From Aliikangiella sp965214955 (GTDB lineage: Bacteria; Pseudomonadota; Gammaproteobacteria; Enterobacterales; Kangiellaceae), in assembly GCA_965214955.1 (NCBI GenBank), contig CBDCCU010000014.1:25001-89000 (forward strand): a DNA stretch of 64,000 nt, written 5' to 3'. A model generated the notes under the pieces. It had not been told where the DNA came from. It saw nothing but the letters and a program-made list of their open reading frames with translations, and ran no database searches. How positions within the stretch are numbered: position 1 is the stretch's first letter; each line of letters starts with the position of its first letter. Both the position numbers and the translations under genes were made by a program. Shown piece by piece: positions 54,489-62,531 of this stretch.

Positions 54489-55520
54489 GTGGTTACAGTT
54501 AAAGACATTGCCAAGTTATTAAAGGCTGAATATGTTGGTGATGGTTCAAAGGTTATTACTAGTATTAACTCGTTAGAACTAGCTGATGATGAACAGATTT
54601 CTTTTTTAGCTGATAGTAAATTTCGTTCAGCCCTCAACACAACCCAAGCGGGTTGTGTTTTGCTTTCTGAGCAAGATGCCACTCACTATTCGGGCTGCCA
54701 CATTATTGTTAAAGATCCTTATTTATCTTATGCAAAAACAGCTCAATTGCTTGATACTACACCTATTCCTAAACCAGAAATTTCCAGTAAAGCGACAATT
54801 TCAAAGTCAGCAACCATTGGTAATAATGTTTCAATAGCCACCGGTTGCGTAATAGATGACAATGTAATTATCAGTGACAATGTTGTTTTAGGCGCTAATA
54901 TTTGGGTTGGAGAAAATTCTTATATTGGCAAAGCAACACGCATTTTCTCAAATGTTTCTATTTATCATAACGTAAAAATTGGTGAATCTTGCTTAATTCA
55001 TGCTGGTGCTGTTATTGGCTCAGATGGTTTTGGCTTTGCTAATGAAAAAGGCGACTGGGTTAAAATTCCCCAAATTGGTGGGGTTGAAATTGGTGATAAT
55101 GTTGAAATTGGCGCCAATGCTTGCATTGATAGAGGCGCGCTAAAAAATACCAAAATAGCCAATGGTGTTAAGCTCGATAACTTTTGCCATATTGCCCATA
55201 ATGTAGAAATTGGTAAAAATGTTGCCATGGCTGCATACGCTGGTATTGCTGGTAGTACAACTGTTGGTGAATACTCTACCTTTAGTGGTCGCTCAACCAT
55301 TTTAGGGCATTTAGATATTGCTCCTGGTACTCATGTAACAGCGTGTAGTGTTATTAATAAGTCAAATAAAGAGCCAGGTGTGTTTTCGTCGGGTACTGGT
55401 ATGCAAGACAATAAGTCTTGGCGTAAAAATGTGGCTCGATTTAGGCAGTTAGATGATATGGCAAAGCAAATTAAAGCACTTGAAAAACGTCTTAAAAGCT
55501 TAGATTCTTCTCAAGATTAG
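54489..55520 (+). CDS. lpxD: UDP-3-O-acylglucosamine N-acyltransferase LpxD
   Basis: Third lipid A step: adds a second acyl chain to UDP-3-O-acyl-GlcN. A non-repeat N-terminal domain (1-95) is followed by a left-handed beta-helix of hexapeptide repeats; the catalytic His lies in NFCHIAHNVEIGK. A C-terminal helix (RQLDDMAKQIKALEKRL) is present. 343 residues is normal. GTG start 15 bases after skp. Confidence 0.97.
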   Translation: MVTVKDIAKLLKAEYVGDGSKVITSINSLELADDEQISFLADSKFRSALNTTQAGCVLLSEQDATHYSGCHIIVKDPYLSYAKTAQLLDTTPIPKPEISSKATISKSATIGNNVSIATGCVIDDNVIISDNVVLGANIWVGENSYIGKATRIFSNVSIYHNVKIGESCLIHAGAVIGSDGFGFANEKGDWVKIPQIGGVEIGDNVEIGANACIDRGALKNTKIANGVKLDNFCHIAHNVEIGKNVAMAAYAGIAGSTTVGEYSTFSGRSTILGHLDIAPGTHVTACSVINKSNKEPGVFSSGTGMQDNKSWRKNVARFRQLDDMAKQIKALEKRLKSLDSSQD

Positions 55521-55625
55521 TGCTGTTAACTTAACTGAGGATTAAATATTTTCTTTCGGTTTAATTCTCATCTATTCTTACTATTATATTTTTATCTGCG
55601 TTAAATATTTTAAAAGGTGATTGGT

Positions 55626-56102
55626 TTGAGCAATAAGCCACAGCAGAGTCTTTCCACACTCGATATTCATCAAGTAATGAAGCATTTACCCCATCGTTAC
55701 CCATTTTTAATGGTAGATAAGGTTATTGATTATAAGCTTGGTGAATATTTACATGCGATTAAAAATGTTACCGTTAATGAGCCTTGTTTTACTGGTCATT
55801 TTCCACATCGGCCGGTAATGCCAGGTGTATTAATTTTAGAAGCATTGGCGCAAGCAACTGGAATTTTAGCTTTTAAAACCATGAATGAGTTACCAAATGA
55901 AACTTCATTATATTATTTTGTTGGCATTGATAGCGCTCGTTTTAAAAAGCCTGTAGAGCCAGGTGATCAAGTACACTTAAAAGTTAAACTACTAAAACGC
56001 AAACGAAGCATGTGGAAATTTGAAGCTCAAGCAATCGTTGATGATAATATTGTTTGTTCGGCAACCTTAATGTGTTCAAAACAGGAGATTGATCTTGTCT
56101 AG
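55626..56102 (+). CDS. fabZ: (3R)-hydroxyacyl-ACP dehydratase FabZ
   Basis: Dehydrates 3-hydroxyacyl-ACP in fatty acid elongation and competes with LpxA/LpxD for the same substrates. The hot-dog signature HLPHRYPFLMVDKV, GHFPHRPVMPGVLILEALAQ and the catalytic His/Glu are conserved. The frame reaches a GTG at 55617, but TTG 55626 has AAGGTGA at a good distance and gives a typical N-terminus (MSNKPQQS). Its end overlaps the start of the next gene. Confidence 0.95.
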   Translation: MSNKPQQSLSTLDIHQVMKHLPHRYPFLMVDKVIDYKLGEYLHAIKNVTVNEPCFTGHFPHRPVMPGVLILEALAQATGILAFKTMNELPNETSLYYFVGIDSARFKKPVEPGDQVHLKVKLLKRKRSMWKFEAQAIVDDNIVCSATLMCSKQEIDLV

Positions 56103-56880
56103 TTTAATCCATCCATCGGCAGTAATTCATCCATCAGCTCAGTTGGCTGATGATGTAAAAGTTGGTCCATTTTCGGTGATTGAAGAGCATGTCTCAATTG
56201 ACAGCGGCACGGTTGTTGGGCCTCATGTTGTGATAAATGGTCATACTAGCATTGGTAAAAATAATCAGTTTTATCAGTTTTGTTCGGTAGGTGAAGCTAA
56301 TCAAGATAAAAAGTACGCAGGTGAGCCAACCAAAACGATTATAGGCAACGATAATATTGTTCGTGAATCTTGTACGATCCATCGTGGAACAGTTGATGAT
56401 AATAGTGAAACTGTAATTGGCAATGGTAATTTGCTAATGGCATACACTCATATCGCCCATGATTGCGTGCTGGGCAATAACGTTACTATTGCTAATAGTT
56501 CTAACTTGGCAGGGCATGTTGTTGTGGGTGATTGGGCAATATTAGGCGGCTTTTCTGGGGTGCATCAATTTTGTCATATTGGTGAGCATTGTTTTGTGGG
56601 TATTCGCAGTACAGTTACCCAAGATATAGCGCCTTTTGTTTTATATGCCGACTCTGCACCGCGTGCGGTTAATGCAGAAGGGCTTAGACGTAGAGGCTTT
56701 TCTAATGATGAAATTGGCAAAATACGCAAAGCTTATCGACTTATTTATCGTAGTGGAATGCTATTAGATAAAGTAATGGAAGAGTTAGAAGTGCTTGCAA
56801 AAGAGTCGAATAATGTTGCGGCTATGATCGCTTTTATTCGTAATTCGCAAAGAGGCTTAGCTCGCGGTTCAATGGTTTAG
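56095..56880 (+). CDS. lpxA: UDP-GlcNAc acyltransferase LpxA, canonical copy
   Basis: First lipid A step: transfers 3-hydroxyacyl from ACP to UDP-GlcNAc. The hexapeptide beta-helix shows VGEANQDKKYAGEPT, SCTIHRGTV, the catalytic His in TYIAHDC-type context (YTHIAHDCVLG) and GLRRRGFSNDEI with the C-terminal helices. TTG 56095 is chosen as the start because AGGAG ends 7 bases before it; it overlaps the fabZ stop by 8 bases. 261 residues is normal. A second, diverged copy follows 36 bases later. Confidence 0.95.
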   Translation: MSSLIHPSAVIHPSAQLADDVKVGPFSVIEEHVSIDSGTVVGPHVVINGHTSIGKNNQFYQFCSVGEANQDKKYAGEPTKTIIGNDNIVRESCTIHRGTVDDNSETVIGNGNLLMAYTHIAHDCVLGNNVTIANSSNLAGHVVVGDWAILGGFSGVHQFCHIGEHCFVGIRSTVTQDIAPFVLYADSAPRAVNAEGLRRRGFSNDEIGKIRKAYRLIYRSGMLLDKVMEELEVLAKESNNVAAMIAFIRNSQRGLARGSMV

Positions 56881-56916
56881 TTTATAGCGCGTTTTTTTAA
56901 CTAATAAGAAATATTT

Positions 56917-57684
56917 ATGATCCACACTACTGCAATTGTTGATGACTCGGCATTAATTGCCGAAGATGTTCAAATTGGCCCTTATTCGATTATTGGTGCA
57001 AATGTTGAAGTTGGCTCGGGTACGGTTATAGAAGCTCATGTGGTGATTAAAGGTCCTACCGTTATTGGTAAAAACAATCATATTCATCAATTTGCTTCTA
57101 TTGGTGATATTCCTCAAGATCTAAAGTTTGAGTCTTCTGCGCCAACTAAATTAGTTATTGGTGATGGCAATAGTATTAGAGAGTATGTCAGTATTCACCG
57201 TGCAATTGTTGCGGAAGAAAATGTTACCCGAATTGGTAACAATAATATGCTTATGGCGCATGTACACATAGGTCATAATTGCATTTTAGGTAATAATATT
57301 GTTATCGTTAACTCATCTAACTTAGCGGGTCATGTTAAGGTGGATGATAATGCTATTTTAAGCGGGTTTACGGGGATCCATCAGTTTTGCAAAATTGGCG
57401 CTTTTTGCATGGTGGGTATTCAGAGTAAAGTAACTCAAGATATTCCGCCTTTTGTCTTATTTGCAGAGTCTCAGCCAAAATCAATTAATGCCATTGGGCT
57501 AAAGCGCAATGGGTTTTCTAAGCAAGAAATTCAAAATATTCGTCGAGCGTTTAAAACAATTTACCGTAGTCAATTAAGCCAACAAGATCTTATTGATAAT
57601 TTAACCGAGCAAGCCAAAAACTCTGAAGGTGCTGCTAAAATGCTTGAGTTTATTAATAACTCTGATAGAGGTATTGCTCGCTAA
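56917..57684 (+). CDS. Second LpxA-type acyltransferase
   Basis: A 255-residue LpxA paralogue with the full beta-helix and C-terminal helical domain (GLKRNGFSKQEIQNIRRAFK). The catalytic His is kept (HVHIGHNCILG). Differences fall at substrate-side positions: GDIPQDLKFESSAPTK replaces the usual GE-NQDLKYAGEPT, and SIHRAIV replaces TIHRGTV. A different acyl chain length, a different sugar (for example a diamino sugar) or a regulatory role is possible. It follows the canonical gene in the same operon, so it probably arose by tandem duplication with divergence or by transfer. Confidence 0.9.
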   Translation: MIHTTAIVDDSALIAEDVQIGPYSIIGANVEVGSGTVIEAHVVIKGPTVIGKNNHIHQFASIGDIPQDLKFESSAPTKLVIGDGNSIREYVSIHRAIVAEENVTRIGNNNMLMAHVHIGHNCILGNNIVIVNSSNLAGHVKVDDNAILSGFTGIHQFCKIGAFCMVGIQSKVTQDIPPFVLFAESQPKSINAIGLKRNGFSKQEIQNIRRAFKTIYRSQLSQQDLIDNLTEQAKNSEGAAKMLEFINNSDRGIAR

Positions 57685-57704
57685 TCAATTGAGGGAACTA
57701 TTTT

Positions 57705-58172
57705 ATGCAACTTAATTTTCGGCAGGCGCAAATAGATGATCTTGAGTCGTTAGTAGAAATGCTAGCGCAAGATCCACTGGGTAAAACGCGCGAAAATTTA
57801 ACTAAGCCTCTCGATCCAAACTATTTACAAGCATTTAATGCTATTCATTCCGATCCTAATAATCAACTGATTGTCGTACTTGATAATTTGAAAGTTATCG
57901 GCATGTTGCAGTTAACTTTTATTCCTTATTTAACGCATAAGGGAAGTTGGCGGTGTTTAATTGAAGGAGTAAGAGTCCATAGCGACTATCGTGGCCGTAG
58001 TGTTGGTGAAAAAATGTTTGATTATGCTATTAATTTGGCTAAACAAAAGTCTTGTAATATTGTGCAATTAACCAGCGATAAAAAAAGACCTGATGCAATT
58101 CGTTTTTATGAAAAACTGGGTTTTACATCAAGCCATGAGGGTTTTAAATTAAGCCTAGAAACTAGAAACTAG
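57705..58172 (+). CDS. GNAT-family N-acetyltransferase
   Basis: A 155-residue single-domain GNAT. The acetyl-CoA loop is GVRVHSDYRGRSVGEKMFDYAI (V-x-x-x-x-R-G-x-G/S-x-G), preceded by the strand LIVVLDNLKVIGMLQL and followed by FYEKLGFTSSHEGFKL. Substrate is unknown. It follows the second lpxA by 20 bases and may be in the same transcript, in place of lpxB in the usual order. Its last codons and stop lie inside a 7-bp tandem array. Confidence 0.88.
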   Translation: MQLNFRQAQIDDLESLVEMLAQDPLGKTRENLTKPLDPNYLQAFNAIHSDPNNQLIVVLDNLKVIGMLQLTFIPYLTHKGSWRCLIEGVRVHSDYRGRSVGEKMFDYAINLAKQKSCNIVQLTSDKKRPDAIRFYEKLGFTSSHEGFKLSLETRN

Positions 58173-58207
58173 AAACTAGAAACTAGAAACTAGAAACTAG
58201 AAACTAG
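58155..58207. repeat. 7-bp tandem array spanning two stop codons
   Basis: Seven GAAACTA units (58158-58206) with a partial unit before. The array contains the TAG stop of the GNAT gene (58170-58172) and the stop of the convergent chemoreceptor gene (58204-58206). On the minus strand the unit reads TTCTAGT in rotation, close to the TTCTAAG unit of the array at 37834. Confidence 0.97.
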
Positions 58208-60228
58208 ATTTTAAATCGTTTAACCAACACTTTTAGGTTTTCAGCAACTTCTTGTAAAAAAGCACCATTTTTTGCTGACTCATTTGCGGCCTGTTTAGTA
58301 TCTTCAGAAATATTTTTAACACTAATTACGCTTTGATTAATTTCTTCTGTAACACTTGTTTGTTGACTTGCCGCAGATGCAGTTTGTTCGCCCATGGTAG
58401 TAATGTGGCTTACAGAATCAGTAATTTCTTGTAATGCTTCGCCAGCTCTTTGGGCATCTTCAACCGTTTGCTGGCTTTTTTCATTGCCTTGATTCATTGA
58501 TTCAACAGAGCGTTCCGCTGACTCTTGAAGCCTATCAATCATTTGCCTAATTTCTTCGGTAGACTCTTGTGTTTTGCTTGCAAGTGTTCTTACTTCGTCG
58601 GCTACAACCGCAAATCCCCGACCACTTTCACCTGCTCGTGCAGCTTCAATGGCAGCATTTAAGGCTAGTAAGTTGGTTTGATCGGCTATGCCTTGGATAA
58701 CATCGAGCACTGTTCCAATAGATTGGGCATTTTCTCGTAGTTGATTGATAGAAGTGGATGCTTGAGATAGCTCTTCTGCCAGCAATGAAATTGACTGAAT
58801 AGTTTGTTGAACTATTGCAAACCCTTCTTTAGATAGTTTATCGGCATTAGCGGCTGAGCTGGCCGATTCTTTGGCATTGTCTGCTACATTTTGAACCGTT
58901 GCTGCCATTTCATTCATAGCCGTAGCTACTTGCTCAACTTCAGTGTTTTGTAAGTTGATTTTTTGGTGGGTCATTTCAGATGATGCTTTATTGGTTTCCG
59001 CAGTATTAACCAAATCATTTGTTGCGAGTAATACTTTTGAAACGAGTGATTGTGTATTAGCAATCATCTGATTAACATCTTCGCCAATGACTTTAAATTC
59101 ATCTTCAGATTCTATTTTAGCCGATTGAGTTAAATCACCTTTTGCTACCGCGTTAACACAATCTTTTATTTGAGTGATTGAACTTAGTAGGCTCCGTGAG
59201 AAGCTTCCAAACAAGTATAATGCAGAAGCAATCAGCCCTAGGCTTGATAAAATATTTAACCAAATTTCATAATAAATTTTAGACTCTCTAGTCATTAAAG
59301 CGGTTTCAATAGTGGTATAAGTTTTGTTAATGTAGCTACTGACAATTTCAATAACTTGAGTACCGTTATCAAAAAATTGAGTTGAATCAATTTGAATTTC
59401 ATCGGGATCTAATAGCTTAGTTTTAGTTAGGTTTAAGTAATCTTTTGTTCGATTAATTAATTGTTTTCCACTATTGGAAATTTCAGGCATTTTATTGTTG
59501 AGTGTGGTGGCAGCGTTTAGGCTTTGAGCAATATCATTCACAATGAGCTCAGCTTGCTGATGGTAGTTAGAAAGGGCGATAAAGGTGGTGCTATTAAATT
59601 CACCTTTGGCTGCAATTCCAGCTCCCATCCCCCGCATTTTTCCAATACTTTCTGTCAATAAAGGTAATTCTTCAACAAAAGACTTAATTAAAAGAGCGGT
59701 TGAAGCATCACTATCTACCATAAGAGCGCTATGCTCTTTAATTAGCTTTAAGGTATTAAGGACATTAAATATTAACTCAGAATGACGCTCGAATGATTCA
59801 TTAGGCTCTAAATTAAACGCTGTGGACTTTAATGATTGCCAGTTACTTACTACCGCGTTTAGCCGATTAATAATGCTTGAGTCTTGTTGTTTAAAAACGG
59901 GATCTGCTTGAATTTTTAGTAGCTGTTGGTCAATCAACGCTCTTTCTGTTTGAATGCTTGATTTGGCTTGATTATTGCCATTAAGAAAAGCATTGGTTAA
60001 TCCGCGAGATTTAGCCAGACTAATAAAAACGGGTTTAAATGAATTAACAAGGTTTAATGTTTGTTTTTCATTAGTAATTAACTTAATGGTTACGGTATGT
60101 TTGGTTAGAGAATAATAGGTAATATATCCTACGGGGAATAAATATAAGATAAAAATGACGAAAAACTTCTGAGTTAAAGAGAGCTTTCCAACTAATTTAA
60201 CACCAGGTTTTAATAGTGTGCTAATCAT
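58204..60228 (-). CDS. Methyl-accepting chemotaxis protein
   Basis: A 674-residue inner-membrane chemoreceptor. Membrane helices near 27-45 and 327-350 bracket a large periplasmic domain that resembles the nitrate/nitrite-sensing NIT type (KSRGLTNAFLNG, then helical). HAMP follows (about 350-400), then the cytoplasmic signalling hairpin with the tip IADQTNLLALNAAIEAARAGE. The last residues do not show a CheR pentapeptide tether. No other chemotaxis gene is adjacent. The NIT assignment is by resemblance only. Confidence 0.92.
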   Translation of the reverse strand: MISTLLKPGVKLVGKLSLTQKFFVIFILYLFPVGYITYYSLTKHTVTIKLITNEKQTLNLVNSFKPVFISLAKSRGLTNAFLNGNNQAKSSIQTERALIDQQLLKIQADPVFKQQDSSIINRLNAVVSNWQSLKSTAFNLEPNESFERHSELIFNVLNTLKLIKEHSALMVDSDASTALLIKSFVEELPLLTESIGKMRGMGAGIAAKGEFNSTTFIALSNYHQQAELIVNDIAQSLNAATTLNNKMPEISNSGKQLINRTKDYLNLTKTKLLDPDEIQIDSTQFFDNGTQVIEIVSSYINKTYTTIETALMTRESKIYYEIWLNILSSLGLIASALYLFGSFSRSLLSSITQIKDCVNAVAKGDLTQSAKIESEDEFKVIGEDVNQMIANTQSLVSKVLLATNDLVNTAETNKASSEMTHQKINLQNTEVEQVATAMNEMAATVQNVADNAKESASSAANADKLSKEGFAIVQQTIQSISLLAEELSQASTSINQLRENAQSIGTVLDVIQGIADQTNLLALNAAIEAARAGESGRGFAVVADEVRTLASKTQESTEEIRQMIDRLQESAERSVESMNQGNEKSQQTVEDAQRAGEALQEITDSVSHITTMGEQTASAASQQTSVTEEINQSVISVKNISEDTKQAANESAKNGAFLQEVAENLKVLVKRFKI

Positions 60229-60365
60229 TCATTTAATCCCCAAAACAGCTTAAGTTAGGCAGTACCATCAAAAGTATAGTTAAAACTCAATAACTTGCAT
60301 AAAATTAGATAGGTATTATCTCTGATCATTTTATTTTGTTAAAGACTAACAAGTTATTAATTTGT

Positions 60366-60633
60366 TAGGGTCTGTTTATCTTTCAAACATCCTCACTGTT
60401 GCGTTTAAAATAGCGTCAATTTAGGCACGACGAATGTGGTTTGGTTATTCCAAATGAATGAGGAGTAACGACAAGTGACGTTATTTTAACCGCAACCCGA
60501 AGGGCTGAGCGATTTTTCCACTTAATTTCGTTATCAGTCGCTCATTTAGAATAACTAAACTATGCTTCTTCTGCCTCATTAAACGAAAAAATCGCTTCAG
60601 CAGTGATGATGTTTGAAAGATCAACAGACCCTA
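60366..60633. repeat. 268-bp MITE-like element, family B
   Basis: Inverted ends of about 34 bp (left TAGGGTCTGTTTATCTTTCA, right its complement with two changes) enclose a non-coding interior containing AACCCGAAGGGC, TTTCGTTATCA, TTTAGAATAACTAA and CTGCCTCATT. These motifs occur in the same order in the 266-bp element at 30475-30740, whose ends are unrelated. No transposase is encoded. Confidence 0.75.
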
Positions 60634-62118
60634 GTCTTTAGGTTGAGCAATTAACTGAGTTTTAGGCGGTGCTTCTTCTTTATGAGGTTCGGGGGATTGT
60701 TGTTCTTCATCTAGCCATACTAATACATCATAGTAACGGCGAATGTTGGTGACATAATTAACAGGTTCTTGCCCTCTGGCATAGCCATGCTTGGTTTTTT
60801 TATACCACTTCTTTTTTTGCAGTAATGGAAGCCGCTCTTTAACATCGGTCCATTTATCAGGATCGCCGCCTTGTTGCTGTGTGATGATACGAGCATCCTC
60901 AACATGCCCCCAACCAACATTATAACCAGCTAAAGCAAACCAAGTTCTATCGGGCTCGGGTATTCGACTTGGTACTCTTTTTTTGAGTTTTCTAAAATAT
61001 TTAGCACCACCAGCAATACTTTGCTCGGCATCTAAGCGATTTTTTATACCGAGCTGCTTGGCTGTGCTTAGGGTTAGCATCATCATTCCTCTAACCCCAG
61101 TGGGTGATTTGGCATGAGGCTTCCAGTGAGATTCTTGATAGCTTTGCGCGGCAAGGAGTCGCCAGTCGAGATCATCTTCGGCAGCATTGACAAAGAATTT
61201 ACGATATTTTTCAAGGTTGTTTTGTGCGGCGTGATGAAATTTGCGCGCGCCAACATAATCAAATTTTTCTACATGACCATAATATTTATCTGATAACTGT
61301 GCCACTTTACCTTGCGCATTAAGTTGACCAAAAAACTCAATAACTCTGGAATAAAGCGAATAGTCTTCTGATTTAGGAAAGGCCCAAGCCAGACTTTGGG
61401 GTTTTCCTATGGTGAAAGCCACCGCTAATTCAGGGTGAAAGCGTCGGTTTAAGTCGAGCTCTGTTGAATCGACAATGGTGTAGTCAATGGTTTCCTCAAG
61501 CACCATCATTAAAAGTTCTTCTGCGGTTTGCTCGGTGGTTTCTGACCAGTGTAAATTTGCAAAATCGGGTTTTAAACTTAACAATGCCTGAGAGTAAGCC
61601 GAATGAGCAACGACTCTAAGCTCGCCATTTAATTGAGATAAATTACGAGGCCATTTTTTACCTTGCTTAAAGACTAACTTTGAAGTAATTCTCTGATAAG
61701 CAGGAGCAAACATTAAGTTTTGTTCCCGTTGCTTGGTTACCGTAAGACCTGCGGCGGCAAAGTCAACTTGTCCGCTTTGCACCATTTCACTAATTTCTTT
61801 TAAATTGTCGTTAACAATCAGCTCAAGTTCAACATCTAAATATTCTGCAAAAGCTTTGGCTAGCTCGTATTCAATACCTGCATGTCCGCTGGCACTTTCG
61901 TAATAGGTGGTTGGGCTATTTCTGGTAACTACCACTAGCTTACCTTTAGCTTGTACTGCTTGTAGCTTTGTGGGCAATTCTTCTTGGCATCCTGATAATA
62001 GTGCAATCATCAAAATAAACAAACCAACGAGTATTGGTGATGTTGCATAACATCGACGGTTTAATTGAGATTGGCTGTTTAACTGAAAACAAGCAGGTTG
62101 AAGTGTGGTTAGAAGCAT
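60631..62118 (-). CDS. mltF: Membrane-bound lytic transglycosylase MltF
   Basis: Peptidoglycan-cleaving lipoprotein. A signal with lipobox (IALLSGCQ, Cys at about 44) is followed by an SBP_bac_3 regulatory domain (about 60-290, KLVVVTRNSPTTYYES) and a lysozyme-like SLT domain (AAQSYQESHWKPHAKSPTGVRGMM, catalytic Glu in YQESH; YNVGWGHV). The extended N-terminus before the hydrophobic core may mean the true start is a later codon. It is divergent from purL, as in E. coli. The stop abuts the family B MITE. Confidence 0.94.
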   Translation of the reverse strand: MLLTTLQPACFQLNSQSQLNRRCYATSPILVGLFILMIALLSGCQEELPTKLQAVQAKGKLVVVTRNSPTTYYESASGHAGIEYELAKAFAEYLDVELELIVNDNLKEISEMVQSGQVDFAAAGLTVTKQREQNLMFAPAYQRITSKLVFKQGKKWPRNLSQLNGELRVVAHSAYSQALLSLKPDFANLHWSETTEQTAEELLMMVLEETIDYTIVDSTELDLNRRFHPELAVAFTIGKPQSLAWAFPKSEDYSLYSRVIEFFGQLNAQGKVAQLSDKYYGHVEKFDYVGARKFHHAAQNNLEKYRKFFVNAAEDDLDWRLLAAQSYQESHWKPHAKSPTGVRGMMMLTLSTAKQLGIKNRLDAEQSIAGGAKYFRKLKKRVPSRIPEPDRTWFALAGYNVGWGHVEDARIITQQQGGDPDKWTDVKERLPLLQKKKWYKKTKHGYARGQEPVNYVTNIRRYYDVLVWLDEEQQSPEPHKEEAPPKTQLIAQPKD

Positions 62119-62531
62119 AATAAATGAGCCTGAATAATTGCTAGACCTTATACTCCTTATGTTAGTTGTTGGGTGTTAGTTAGCTTAACTTTTTGATTTT
62201 AAAATAAAAATTAAAAAAACAGGTTGTTGACTATAAGGTGAATTATGGTTGCTAATATTGATTTTATCAAGTGCAATAAAAGCGCTTATTAGTAACAAAG
62301 AGTAAGTACTCCTTCAAGGTGCCTACTGATTGGCTTAAAGCATGCATCTTGAAATAAAACCGCTAGATAATAAAATTGGTTTTGCTGGTTTTTTGTTGAA
62401 GTAGAGCGGCTATAAATAAGCAAAGTTAGATAAAAAATTCTTTAAAAGTTATGTTTTGGCTACATAATTCTTTTGATTTAGCGTATGATTGCGCCTTGCT
62501 TTTCTAACCCACTTTGTTGAGTTTAATCGTT
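62119..62531. other. mltF-purL intergenic region with MITE relic
   Basis: No gene is present. CTCCTTCAAGGTGC at 62308-62322 and GCATGCATCTTGAA at 62340-62354 face each other and match the terminal repeats of the family A MITE, so this is a degenerate copy with most of the interior lost. The remainder is AT-rich and must hold the two divergent promoters. I saw no clear PurR box. Confidence 0.5.
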
